A stretch of DNA of 64,000 nt from Eremophila alpestris peregrina (GCA_009792885.1 WMCF01000003.1:15028297-15092296); one strand, 5' to 3'; shown: positions 25,136-37,500, counted from the first letter of the stretch. Numbers and translations: made by a program. The notes: generated by a model from the letters alone, not told the origin.

Positions 25136-28100
25136 ATTTTGGGTGAAGCTACATCATGCAGTTAGCAGATGCCTAATTTAGACATCATATGACATCTAGT
25201 TTCAGTAATACTCCCCAGGTCAAAGACAGTCCAGTCCTTTGGATCTCCTAGGTAACTCACTCCTTTTAGTTGTTTTTGCAGGGTTCAACAAAAGAGAAAA
25301 GCTCCAGACTGTCTCATAGTTTCAGATACAGTTTGGTTGTTTCTGCTGATGAGGTGAGATTTTCCAGAGTCAGAAGAGCATGAGAGCAGAAAATGAAGGC
25401 AGCCAGGAGCCTGAATGCAAGGCAAGTGTCATGGTACAGAGCACAGTGCCTAGGACAGGCTACTAATGGGTAAAGTACACCCAGAATTCAAAACCATACT
25501 CATGCCACTTGTTAACTAGACAAAGAGAACTGGAACATGAACACTTTCTGAGCAAGAGCAGGCTGCACACACGAGAGCAATTTCCATCACAAGTTTTTTT
25601 GTTCTGCAGGTCTTTTTGAGTCTGTCAGACTGCTGTTCCTGCACAGAGTGATGACATCTGGAATTGTAGTGTGATTGGCATAGCAAAACCAGGAAAACAA
25701 TAACATGAATAACATGAGTTTGTCACATAAGTAGAGTGAATTGAACTGATTCTCTGTAGTGGTTTCATCTCAAAGTGCTTGAGAAGTTTGCTTATAAATT
25801 GATTATTTCCCCATGGAAATATTCTCAAGTATTCTCCAATAGATGTCATATGACATCTAGTTTAATGCAGCCACCTCTGGGCTGAAATTCAGTTGTCATC
25901 ATTGCACATCCAGTGCTTAGGCTGGCCATGAAGGATTTGCTTTAGCACGCATCTGGTTTCATCCAGATGTTCATGATAAAATGAGAGCATTGTAGCACCT
26001 CAGGCTGGAAGGGGCAGTTGTTAATGTCAGAAGTCCTAAAGTCACTGAATTTTCCAAGACAAAATTCAGAGAAATTGTGCTGATATGCAATTGCAAGTAG
26101 TTACAACATCATATAAACTATGCTCGGTGAATCCTGAGGACTGGACAGTTGCTCTTACACATCTGGAACTGGAATATCACAGCTACAGTTGTCAGGGAGG
26201 CAAGTTATGTTATTCCAAGTTTTTTGTGCCTTTGCTGTTTCTTTACTCTTCTTCAAGACCCCCATGCATTTTATGACACCCTTGAAGATGTCAGGGAATT
26301 GAAAGACTGCAAAAATGAAAATAGTTTGCATTTTTGTTTTGATTTTTTTTTTGTCAAGCAAAATGTCAGTGGTTGACTGACTTCATATGTTCCACCTTGA
26401 TATGTTGATATAATAGACCTAAAATCAGACCAGAGTTTAATTTCACACTTTCTTTTGAGTAGTAACAATTTTTTTTTTGCACTACTTCCTACTCTCTTAT
26501 TGATTAGGAGTAATAGAACTAGAGTGGCAGAGCTAAATCTTATTTTACTGAAGACATCTCACACTTATTTTTGCTATATTGTCACACCTTGTTTACCTTA
26601 GCAGGTACAGGATGTGTAGGAGTGATAAGCTTGATGTACCCTGCTGCCTGTTTAATTGTACTACCCTGTAGTAAGATTACCTCAGGGAAGTACAAATAAG
26701 CATCAAAAGAGGTTATATAATTTTTCCTAGCCAGCACACAGTAGTCATACTTTACCCAAAGTCAGCAACAAGGCTGAGAATATTCTCAGTGACAGGCAAT
26801 ACTCTCCGTGACAGGCTCATATACTTTCCACTGGGTCTTATCACCATCACAAGCAAAAATTTTTAGGCAAATCATCACATACAAAATCTAGCTCTGGACT
26901 TTGCATCATTGCTTTTTCATCAAATGCTCGAGGGTTTAGGTTTAAACCTACCAAATCCCTCCCAATCTGCAAATCATAAATTTATAACTGAAGCAAATAA
27001 ATCTATGTATTCATGAGAAGAGGGGGCTTTGCCAGGCCATTTTGGCAATTGCAGTAAGTGGGTTATGGTCAGTTTTCTAAAACAGTCTTCTCATAAAAAA
27101 CAAAAGAAGAGGACAGGAAACATTTTACATGGACAAATGCCAAATCCTTCTTTTTTGTCAGAATGCACTGATGCTCAGCTTTTGTTAGTATTCATTGCAC
27201 AGAAATTAGTGATCTCCAGTTTTGACCATATAGCTGCAAGAGGGTTAGGCTAGTTCTTTTTTGGAAACAGCTCTGTCTTGTGTAGTTTTAAGATACCTCA
27301 GGGCTGCATCCACTTTATCCTTCAGTCTCTGGAATTGTTAAACTTTGTAGTCAAAGTCTACTGCCAGTATTTTTGCAGCAGTGCCTTGGTGTTCTCAGGC
27401 CATTGCAGCCAGGTTACACACACATCTCCCATTCCAAGGAATCCTGGTGACCCACCACTTTTGCACCTTTAGCACCTCCGGTCTAGCTCCTTTGTAACTT
27501 TGCTGTATAGCTTGGCCAGGATTTTAGAGATGTTGTGAGAAATTAACTTTTCTTCTGTCTAAGCCAGTTTAAGTTTTTTTTCAGGACAGATCTGAAGACT
27601 TTTACTGTGTTATTCTGTTAGTTTTTTTCTGCTGATCTTAACATCATCTGATCTGTGTAAATGCTGAAAATTTGGTACATCATCAAACATCTGCTGTATT
27701 TTTGGAGAAATGTCTCTAGTTTAGTGAAACAATTTAAATCACTAGAATTGTGATTCTCAATTTGCACAAAATGCATGCTCTGTTTTTTTAAGGGATTCTG
27801 CCAGACCCTGCTGACACATGAAGCATAAGAAAATATTTGGCATCAGGCACTTCCCCAGAGATTTTTCCTCTTGTAGGTAGTGGAAAATGATCTCTCTGTA
27901 CACATGTATTCAATTCTTTTAGGTCTGTTCATAAGCAAAGGTTCCATCTCTTTTTTTAGCATATCCATTCTGTTGGTTCCTCTGTGCAGTTTATGGTAAT
28001 GAATATATTCACCTCCTTTTTTAGACTCTGCTACAGGCACAGGAAACCATGCCAGCATTGCAGATTGCAGAGTGGCCCTCAAACTCTCCTTCAGTGACTT

Positions 28101-29312
28101 GATACCCCAACTTTCCAAAGAAAAGGGCCTCTAGAGAAGGCAAAAGAATGGCTCCCACTTCTTGTAGATCATGTTCTTTGAGGCTGTTGTTGACCTTTGG
28201 TTGAGTTTTAACCTCCTTGCAAGAATAAACCCACCCCTACTTGTCTGAAGTTGTGCCTGTTGCCTCTGTGACAGAGCTGGTGCTGGCACTGCAGCTGCCA
28301 GCACACAGGCTCCTGCAGCAGTGCCCACCCTCAGGGCACTAAATGCCAGGTTTGCTTTGTGGAGACTGAGGGAGCACTTGGCACTCAGCTCAGTTCACCC
28401 TCTGTGCCCCCACACAGGGCTCAGCACCACTGTTCTTCAGGGTAGGCATCTCCACAGGATGACAGCACCCTGCTCCCAGGAATACTCTATCCAGCCACAT
28501 GCCCAACACCACCCAGTACTGAGAGGGAACTCAGGGTTTCTTTACACTGAGTTACAGGGTTGAGGGCCTGCTGTGGAGCTTGGATGCACAGTTCCTCTTC
28601 CAGTTCAGGGGAGTTCACGTCCTGGCCTCTCTGCTGTTACCTAGGAAGCTCAACAAAGCAGACTTAAAAAGCAGGCCTAATGCAAACAACATTTAAAACT
28701 CCATGGCCCCTTACTAATGGGACTGTGCTGTGTCAAATCTCAATAGCTCCCACTTAACAGCCACGTCATTATGGAGCATGGGCACACAACTGCTAAGGAG
28801 AGAGCGAGGAAAAATAATAAAAAAGACAAAATGCAAAAGGCTAAGGAGGCCCCTGGTTTCCTTAATGGAATTAGTCCTTCCTTTATGAATTCCAGGGTTA
28901 AATGCTATAAATGTGATTCACATACTGCCTCTCCTCACCAAAGCAGAAGGATCTGCTGGACACATGTTCGGAGCAGAACAGGGGAAGATATGACGTGACT
29001 CAAGAGCCTGGAAGGCTAAAAGGAGTAGATGAGGGAGAGCTCTGCAGCCCTTGATCTTTTTAAGATTTACTGCCTTTGCCTCTTGCAAGGACTTTTTTTT
29101 TCCTGGAAAATTCTAGCTTCTAGCAATTTAAAAAAAAAAAAATTGGCTTGGGCAATAAACAAGATCTTTGAAGGGGGAAGGAAGCCAAGAGAAAGTCAGG
29201 CCCATTAGTCACGCAGCTGCATTTTCTGTCACAAAAGACCCCAGTTGAGTAATCACTCAAAATATGCTTGTTATTTTTTCCTATTTTATTTCAACTTTCA
29301 GCCTGCCAATAT
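25136..29312. other. Non-coding tract, putative intron
   Basis: This holds a 17-base direct repeat pair (25186-25202 and 25847-25863), a 20-base perfect palindrome (25840-25859) and a plus-strand splice-bounded open segment (25282-25353), all discussed as findings. The stretch 28750-28990 looks like a possible conserved non-coding element. A poly-A run near 29130-29142 is not next to any recognisable retroposon. Confidence 0.55.
25840..25859. repeat. 20-base perfect palindrome
   Basis: TAGATGTCATATGACATCTA equals its own reverse complement across all 20 bases. It could be a protein-binding site or a chance event. Confidence 0.9.
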
Positions 29313-29343
29313 CTACTGCAAGAAAAAAACAAACCAAGAAAGG

Positions 29344-29349
29344 TTTATT
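29344..29349 (-). terminator. Candidate poly(A) signal (AATAAA, minus strand)
   Basis: TTTATT on the plus strand gives AATAAA on the minus strand about 210 bases past the stop of the candidate terminal exon at 29559-29717. The position suits a short 3' UTR. Single hexamers are common by chance. Confidence 0.35.
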
Positions 29350-29558
29350 CGTTTCAGAGAGGAAAACAATGTACTGTCAGACACTGATGTACATTCTTTT
29401 TCCTTTTCTTTAATTTTCATGGGCAAGACAGGCTTCAGTGATATGAGAGAAATGTTGGTGGGGCACAATGGGTCTGAGACAATCCTGGTGTTTTCAGGGC
29501 ATATAGTTTCAGCAGAAGTGTGGGTGTCAAAGTTCCTGGGCTGCATTTCCAGCTGCTA

Positions 29559-29717
29559 TCACTGATTCACAATACGAGTCATGTATTCATTTATCTCTAA
29601 TTCATTAGGATACATAAAGATGATAACAGTTTTTGCATAATTGTTTTCTTGGGCTTCATTAATGGTGCTTATAAGCAATGTTAGATCCTCTGATGAAAGT
29701 TTCGTAGAAGTATTTGT
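29559..29717 (-). CDS. Candidate terminal coding exon, unidentified gene
   Basis: On the minus strand a pyrimidine-rich acceptor (TGCATTTTTCTTTAG) is followed by 52 open codons and a TGA, immediately followed by TAG. The peptide starts TNTSTKLSSEDLTLL and ends EINEYMTRIVNQ. Its balanced use of E, N, T and I is more protein-like than most frames around it. Downstream lies a short UTR-like tract with AATAAA at 29349-29344. The segment fits in phase with a 28-base exon candidate only 88 bases upstream. I do not recognise the family and see no domain. An oddity is that the same frame stays open for many codons after the two stops. A chance open frame remains possible. Confidence 0.35.
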   Translation of the reverse strand, partial: TNTSTKLSSEDLTLLISTINEAQENNYAKTVIIFMYPNELEINEYMTRIVNQ

Positions 29718-29805
29718 CTAAAGAAAAATGCAGTCAAGACTGAAAAGAAATCAACTTGTAATTTAAGGCAGAAGATTGTTATTACTAGATTTTAAAAGTA
29801 CTTAC

Positions 29806-29833
29806 GTAAGAAGGGGTGAAAATAGGAGCAGTT
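29806..29833 (-). CDS. Candidate 28-base micro-exon, unidentified gene
   Basis: A strong acceptor (CTCTTTCTATTTCATAG) and a perfect donor (TAC|GTAAGT) bracket 28 bases. The frame gives TAPIFTPSY after one base shared with the previous exon. It joins in phase to the 29559-29717 exon across an 88-base intron and to the 31232-31381 exon across about 1.4 kb. The small size is unusual but known for vertebrate micro-exons. An alternative acceptor upstream (CTCAAAAG) would lengthen it in the same frame. Confidence 0.25.
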
Positions 29834-31231
29834 CTATGAAATAGAAAGAGGGAAATCTTGCTGATGCTGTCTTTTGAGACACCCGGAGGAAGAAAAACAC
29901 AGCACAGGGGACAGCCCCTTTCACAGTGTTGAAAGAGATTGATTATACCAGCTCCCCACCCCTGCCTCTAGATCCTGGATTAGAAAGTGCTGGCTGTGTC
30001 AGTCTGGTACTAACTTCTGAAAGAAGTCACAGATACACAATGGAAGTAAAGCTGAAAAACCTCTGTTCTCCCATTTTGCTGATTCTTTTATCAACAAGCA
30101 CAGCTACAAAATATGAAACCCTGCCCTTAATTTACTCAAAAGTGATGAGTATGGTGAGCAGGCCACCTATAAAGAAGGGCCATAAGCATGCTTCAGGGCA
30201 CATAAGTTTGTAATTGATGGGGTACCTGAGCTCTGTGAAAATGATTGCAAAGGGATTGCAAATTTCTGCTTGGATTGCTGTCTAAGTAGAGAGGAGATGA
30301 TTGTAGTTTATGCTATGTAATAACATGACTCCAAATACTACCCAAAAATGAAGCTTACATTGCTTACATTTGCATGTAAGTGACTGGTAATGTCATATAA
30401 TTCTCTAATTTGCACTCATTTGATACCACAGATGTGCAGTGTTTTCAAACCACATCTTATGAGCAGATGTGATTTACACAGCAATATAAATCACAACTTC
30501 CTAATGCAAGTTAAAGGGTGTCAACTCAAACAAATGTGAGATTTGCACTAATTTGGTTTAAGAGAGACTTTGAAAGGCTGATTACCTCTACAGCTGAAAA
30601 GCAGTTCAGAATGATAATTTATGCACGTTTACTCTGAATGGAAAAGTAAAAATCTTCTGAGTCATGACTCAAATGTGACAAATTCCAGTCTAGATTACCT
30701 TTATAAATTATGCTCAGCCTTCGTCTTTCCTAATAGCAGGTAAGGCAAGGTGTGCTCCTCAGTGGGAACACAAGTGTTCACTCCTGCTCTGTGGTCAGAG
30801 CCAGCATGAGGGCACAGGGGCTGTCTGCTGCTCACACAACACATGACTTTCACTGCTGCATGTGCCAGTCTACTGGATCCCCACATCATATGACATTCTA
30901 TTCAATAGCAATAGGCTTATGTCCTTAAACTGTCTCTGCCAGGATGATAAAGGCCAATGATTACTGATACCTACACAGATTTGAAATCATATACTGGTAG
31001 GTATGAATGAATGGAAATTATTTGTTTACAAGGTCAGCATAAACTTTGTACTTTTGTCTTTATGACTGACAAGGTATATGATAATATTTCCTCTACCAGT
31101 ATTATAGAGATGTATTGGTATCAATCAGAACAGTATCTAATAACTCAGATGGTGTAAATAATAACCACCAATTCAATGAATTATACTGGTAAATATACAG
31201 GGTAGCCACTAATACATTTCTCTTTACTTAC
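29834..31231. other. Non-coding; putative intron of the minus-strand gene
   Basis: No repeat or RNA gene is seen. A third, shorter copy of the CATCATATGACAT motif lies at 30884-30896. Confidence 0.5.
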
Positions 31232-31381
31232 CTGGTTATCCTAGGAATTTGTATGGCTCTGTAGCCATGGTATTTGAGTATATTGAGTCCAAACCTCTGA
31301 ATATGTGATGTACCTATTATCTCCATGCAGGTCTGATGCATATAAGCACAATTAGCCCTGTATAGGTGTGCCACTAAAGTC
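31232..31381 (-). CDS. Candidate internal coding exon, unidentified gene
   Basis: This minus-strand segment ends in an ideal donor (CAG|GTAAGTAAAG) and begins after a moderate acceptor (CATTCATCTTAG). One frame is open throughout for 49 codons with one base before and two after. It includes TCMEIIGTSHIQRFG and LNILKYHGYRAIQIPRIT. The two trailing bases match the phase needed by the micro-exon at 29806-29833. The LKYHGYRAIQIP stretch faintly resembles the end of RAP domains of FASTK-family proteins, but the expected aromatic residues after IP are missing, so no function is claimed. The acceptor choice is uncertain; AG sites within the segment would shorten it. Confidence 0.25.
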
Positions 31382-31450
31382 CTAAGATGAATGACTGACT
31401 CAGAATAATCTCAGAAGTCTATGACCTCCTGATTCACGTGCTGGCTGTGA
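31382..31450. other. Non-coding spacer
   Basis: A short unremarkable stretch between the exon candidate and the MIR-like repeat. Confidence 0.5.
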
Positions 31451-31585
31451 ACAATTACTTGCCCTCTTGCACAGATGGGAACCTGAGTCATAAAGACCCA
31501 GAGTTACATGCCCACAAACATGTAAACAGCAACAGAAATGGAATCAGAGCTCATGATGTACAGATCCTCAGTCCCTGTCTAGTTG
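31451..31585 (+). repeat. MIR/L2-like ancient short repeat
   Basis: TTGCACAGATGGGAACCTGA, then ATGCCCACAAACATGT, then ACAGAAATGGAATCAGAGCT follow the order of the MIR core: the 'acagatgaggaaactgag' block, the 'gcccaaggtcac' block, then 'cagagctgggattcgaa'. It is strongly diverged. Confidence 0.55.
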
Positions 31586-34500
31586 CATTAAGTTTCTCTC
31601 TCTCCTGTCTTCAGTGAACTGATCATATTTGGTAAAACAGCCAGCAGTTGTTGCTCTTTGCAGCGCAGTGCTTCTGTGATGTGTGTGGACTTAGAAATAA
31701 CTGCTTATCAGAAAGTTAAAGTCATTGGGTGGCAATGCAATTGCTTAGTGCATTAACAATTGAATTTATCAGCCCTTCTGCTAAAATGCTGCATGAATTC
31801 AGGCAATTACTTCACATGCTGCCTTTTTTCTAATTGAATACAGGAATAATAACATTCTTGGACATACAGGCACAAAAATCACTGTATAGTGCTGCTCTGT
31901 TTCTCATTTAAGACATTGGAATGAGAAAAGGGAAGGGATACAGAGAATAATAAGTTTTCCATTTAGTTGATTGAAGTTTCTATGATACAACTCAAAAATC
32001 TCTTGAAACAGAAATGGTTGTTAAGAACATTTTAGTTTTACCAGCAGATGTGCTATTCCAGGGCTGTTGTGCTTCTATGGAGAGTATAGTCTCTGTAGCT
32101 GTGGTTTAGAGGTTCTTCACCCTTTGCGAGCCAGCACATAGAGCTCTCTGGGTGTGTCTCACGGCTGTTTATCTTTTCCTCCAAATACAGTGTAGAAGTG
32201 TGGAATTCGGCTATATGTAGCAGGCATGCAATTTAATTTTGACAGCAAAACAAACTATGAAAGGGTTAACCTGACTAATGGCAACACTTCAGTAAAATTG
32301 AGGGAGGTGGAACTTAAGTCTCAAGTCTTAATAAAATGCAGGTGTTTTATTGTTAGGTTTAAAATGTCTTAAGGCTCCAGCAAGCTTTTTAAAACAAGGG
32401 GGGAAATGTGCTATTGAATAAGAAACTTGGGAAGACAACAACAGGTAGTGCAAGGCATCGACAGAGAACTCAGCTTTCACTGGCCAAGGCCTGCCTTAAA
32501 GTTCACTGAGTGAAAACAAAATATAAATATTAACTGAATAACACCTCTCACAACATGCATGTGACTTCTGAGCTATTACACCTGGGATTAACTTTTGACA
32601 TTCTCCTTTCCACCACTGTGACTTTGCTGTCTCACTGGCTCCATGCAGAGTATTTATACTCGTTTTGCAACCTTTCTTCTTCTTTCCCAGTCTGTTTGGG
32701 GTGTGGATGGGGTGACAGCATGAGCACTGCATTCATAGTGTACAGATAGCTCTGCTAAATTACTTGCAACTGCTTTTATGTCAGGACTAGGAATTTTTTT
32801 TGTGCTGGGGGAACCAAACCACTTTTAGAACAAGCTAATAATAAGAAGTTGTAAAGAAATCACCAATCACTATTTTCTTCTCTTTCAATTCCTTTTCCTT
32901 ATCACAAATAATTTGGAGGAGCATTTGTCAGTAAACTGCACTGCTTAGGTCACAGAGTAGAGGGATTGCACCGAACTTTGATCTTTAACTTCTTAACGTG
33001 TTTGGTGAATTAACATAGATATGACTTTCTAAAGGGAACTGGAAGCTGAAGAACCAGGGAAGACCAAATGTGCTTACAATTGCCCAAGACTACTGCACCA
33101 ACATCCCTATGGGCCTTAATTAGTGTGTGGGTATTTTGGGGATCTGTGTGGTGAAAACAGTAACTAATTACTGTCCATAAAAACTCAGCCCTGGGAGAAA
33201 ATCAGGCACAGATTTTCCTGGCCTTAGCCTTGGTGATGTAAATAAGTCGTTGCTACTGGAGGAGAAGGGCTGTAGTCATCCTTGGAGTACCTGATAGGAT
33301 GGAAAACAAAAGAGTAACTTGGGTTTTGATGTGAGAGTGTCTCAGCTGCAATATAATAGGAAGCAGAGAAGCAACAGTGAAGACTGACAGGTGAGATATA
33401 AACAGTACTAAGCAAAAAATATAAATTACATACAGAAAAGTCTAAGGCAATGAATAAAAATTAAGCTGATGGAGCAGTGGAGCTAATAAACCTGAGAATC
33501 TGCCAGGTCTTGTTTTACATGGATTAGAGGGCTCAGGACAGCTTGAGTAAATAATTCAGAATATCAAACAACAAAAATCAAACCCCTCCATTATGAGAAT
33601 AGGAAACCCAAAAAGGCCAGGCTGTGTGCCTTCTGTGCACCACTGCCCTGCATCCTTGCTACAGTCACTGGCCATCCAAACTGACAGGCTGGAATACAGG
33701 CATGAGACAAACATGGCAGAGATGAAGGAGGGGAAAGTGTAGATATTTCTTCACACAGATTTCAGAATAAACCTCTTTTACTCTCAACCATCATCAAAAT
33801 TAGGTGTATTTTTGAGAGGCATTTTCTGAAGATGCAGTGGAAACAGACTACAGCTTCAGAGAGGGCCAAAGAGTAGAAATCTTCACTAAGAGTATCTCAA
33901 AAATCCTGGTAGGAATCCTCAAGTTGGTCTGAATGTGCTCAGGATCATACCCTCGAGAAAAGAAATATTTGTCAGCATTTGTTAGCTGCTCACAATTTTA
34001 GATCTTCCCTGGCCTTCTCATTTCCTTCTTTGCTTTGTAAGACTGCTTTCATCCCACTCCTACTCTTCTTTGCAGATGCCAGTTCCTGTTTCTAATGTCA
34101 GCAGTTCTCAATCTTCTCAGATAACCCTGTTGTTGTTTGTGCCTTGCTACGTGAGGGAAACAACCCGTGCTTTCTGTTCCCTCCCAAAAACTCACTCCTG
34201 CTCTAGCTCCAGCAAACCTAACCCAGCCCCTGCTCTACTCAACTTCTGCCCAAATCCAGCCTGTCAGACTGCAAAAACTGGCAATGCCTCTTGTCTCAGT
34301 GTGGGAAAATAACCAAAATCAGTGTTAGAAGCAGAGGTTCTTTATTCTCCATCAAACTGGCCTTTATTTTTTCTTTCTAGCCTTACAGTTATTCTTGAAT
34401 TTTCTGATGTATGTTGTCTCTGGGAGCCACTAAAAAGTAATGGATGGATTTGCAATAAAATATGTACAGCTCTGCCAAAGTGGTTTTAAATTAGTTTGAA

Positions 34501-37500
34501 TCAACTCTGAAATAGCAGTGATGTCAGTCATTGAAAAACTCAAGACAAGTACTTTATACTAGTACTAAATATTAGCAATAATTGTTAGTGTTAGGTCTCT
34601 TTGGTTATCTTTGCAGATACTGCTAACTATTCCATGTCATACAAGAGAAAGATACTTCCTCTAAACAATTTATGTGCTGTAAAATTATGTTGCATTTGAC
34701 TCAAAGTGCCAATAAACTTTGTATCCTGTCTCTTATTCCTCCATCTTTGCATGATGGAAGCTCCCCTTCCAAATTTCATTTGCCTCATGTATATTTACTT
34801 TATATGCCTGAAATGGAAACAAATTTCTTCACAGCTTTCTTCTATACATAAGAAAAATGTAGTTAACTACTTGCAAAAGAAGCTAAGATTCTGATATAAA
34901 ATAATAACAAAAACAACAATAATTTCATTCTAGAGGGTGGCATCAAGAGTGAGATTGTGCTAATGGCACAGAGAACAGAAAATATTCATATCAGACTATC
35001 AGAGAAGACCAAAATCTTTGCTTTTATGCTACTCTTCTGATAGCATCTTATATTTTAGGAAATGGTTAAGGGTATTTTCAATCTTAGTCTTCAATTTTTG
35101 TGAGCGGAGCAAAGAAGTGTCTCCCCTACTTTATTTTTTATTTTTTCTAGCCTAGTCTAAAACATCTTAGCATTGTACCTTTCACAGGTGACCTGTAGCT
35201 TTTTAATGAGAATGAAATGCCTGAAGTGCTTGCATGCAGGGCAGCAGGACCTGATGCCCTTCATTTCACAATAGCTTAGAAATAGTCTTAAATGGCAATG
35301 GTGCAGATGCCTCCACCCAAGGCAGGGATCTGAAGGGATAGGTACAAGTAAGTACAGAACTGTTTGCTTTCCCTTTCCCTGGCTTTACTGTGGGATACCC
35401 ACAAACATTCAATTAAAGCTATTGTATGCATGCTTAACTTGGAGATATCCTTGAAACCGTTACACAGGAGCACCAAAGAAAATACAAGGGAGTCACTGAA
35501 GGAAAATACAAATGAATTAGAAAAGCATAGCAACCAAAGAATACATTTCCCATAATACAACAGTCAAAGGTCATGAGATCACAGATGCTCAGTTGCTCAT
35601 GCATATCATCTATTCTCTCCACTTGCATGCTTGCTCCAGAGAGGGCAAAGATTTAATGAGGATGGGGCTAGCTTTAGCAGTTCTCACCCTTCCTCACACC
35701 CCACATCTCAAAGAGCACTGAAAGCCTCTTTGACGTGGGAATAGACACACATTGAACTGTCCCAGTGCACACATACAATCTGGAATTTTCTCATCAGGTA
35801 CAAAGATACAAGGTGACCGTTCTCTTCCGGCTGCCCTGGGTGTGAACAAAGCTCTCGAGTCAAAGATGTACTGAATTGAGGAGTGGAAAGAAGTTTCTCC
35901 ATTGCATCTGTCTTTTCAACCTGCCCTAGCAGCCCTTCTTAGTCTCACGGTTTCTATTAGTCAGTTCACTTTTCCCAGCTCCTCAAGAAGAAATCCTGTT
36001 CAGACAAAACAGCACTCTATTTACAGGAAGCTTGGCAGGGTCAAAAAGTGACTGTAAAACCTATCTCTTGTTCAAACACATACAGTATCTGCTCTGATGT
36101 AGATACAGCTAGGATTCAGCAATCTCTGATTTGCTATCAAGGCCTTGAAGGTGATCTCAGAGTCAGATTTGTTAAACTTGGTGACATTGTCTTATCACCT
36201 AGCAGAGCTAACTCAGTTGCTCCAAGTCCCACTTAATCTATGCAGCTCACTACCCACAGCCTCTGACCTACTTAGTCACTTCCTGTCTTTGATTTTAGTC
36301 TTAAAGTCTCTTTTCTGTGTTGGCATGTGACTGCCATTTAATCTTAATCAAACTTCCTTGGACTTCCATTACTGTCAAGTACAGCTTCTCTCACTGTAAT
36401 ACCCACCCTTCTGAGTGCAAGAAAACTGATTTACAGCCAACAGTCTGCCACTTCCCTTATGCTCTGTGTTCATCTTTGCCTTGTTTTTCTTCCCATATGA
36501 GTCACTTCTTCCCGCTCTCTCACACCTCATGCCACAGTTTGTTTCCTCAGTCTGTCACTGGCTGGGATGCTGCCCTGCACACCTTTACTAGAGATCTGGT
36601 GAGTATTTATAGTGCGTGCCCAGCTCCCGTGTGCAGATTCAGAAAAAGCTAGACATGAAGAAATTGAGTTTGTCACAGGCTGCTTCAGAAAGTCAGCTCG
36701 TTTAACACACTTTTGCTTCTGACCAGAAGTGATGACCAACTCAGTTTCCTTATGCCTTGCTTAAGAGCTCCTTATGCAAAACACAGCTGCTTAATCCATG
36801 CCTCCCCACCTAGCATCTCTCCTGTTACTTCAGGGCACTTGTTAACTTTACAGATGCTGGAAGTCCTTACCAGTTCTCACTGGTTCTGTATGCTGCAGTA
36901 CTGTGCCTTTGAAATAGACTGCTTCAGCCAGTTTCTTTCCATGACCAGAATCCAATCTAAAGACATTAATCCAGCAGCACGGTGACTTTTGTCTGCACAG
37001 GGGCACTTCTGAGCTGATGTGGTCTGTTGATTTTCAAGATTCTTTCAGCAGGACAGAGAACTTCAGAGATGTGGCCTGGTGCTCTTAGTAGCCCAACGCT
37101 CTCTGAATGTCAGATACAAAACATTAAGTGGTAATGTCATCTGCGTGTAACATGTGGATTTGTTCAAACCCCTCTGGCATGTGTCCTCTTTCCTGACTTT
37201 TTTCAATATGCCCAGTTCTGCTTTGCTCTCTTCCTCCTACTTCTGTGCTCATCAGCTTTTGGGTTTTGTTGTTAACATCTGTAGGTTATGTGACCCATCA
37301 CTGAGTGCAGCCTTGTCCTCTTAGGAGGCAGAAAATGCCATACATTTTGGAAGGACAAATTAGCTACAGGCCATTCTTACTAAGCCTCTCCTTCAACTTA
37401 TCTCAAATTGTATTTTTGAACTGCAGTCACTACACACTGTAAGTTGAAAACAACCACTTGAGCCCTTTCCAGCGAGGCTTTGATACTAGGCATGGAGGGG

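Noticed and set aside
25990..26040. CAGGCTGGAAGGGGCAG as a CR1 end
   Set aside because: Only one short block resembles the CR1 tail, with no further blocks in order.
29282..29565. Plus-strand exon after TTTCAACTTTCAG, open to a stop at 29565
   Set aside because: It is the opposite-strand shadow of the minus-strand candidate and lacks a poly(A) signal nearby on the plus strand. The minus reading has better phase and splice support.
31232..31381. RAP-domain (FASTK family) resemblance of LKYHGYRAIQIP
   Set aside because: The resemblance covers about a dozen residues, and the usual aromatic residues after the IP are absent. Not enough to name a family.
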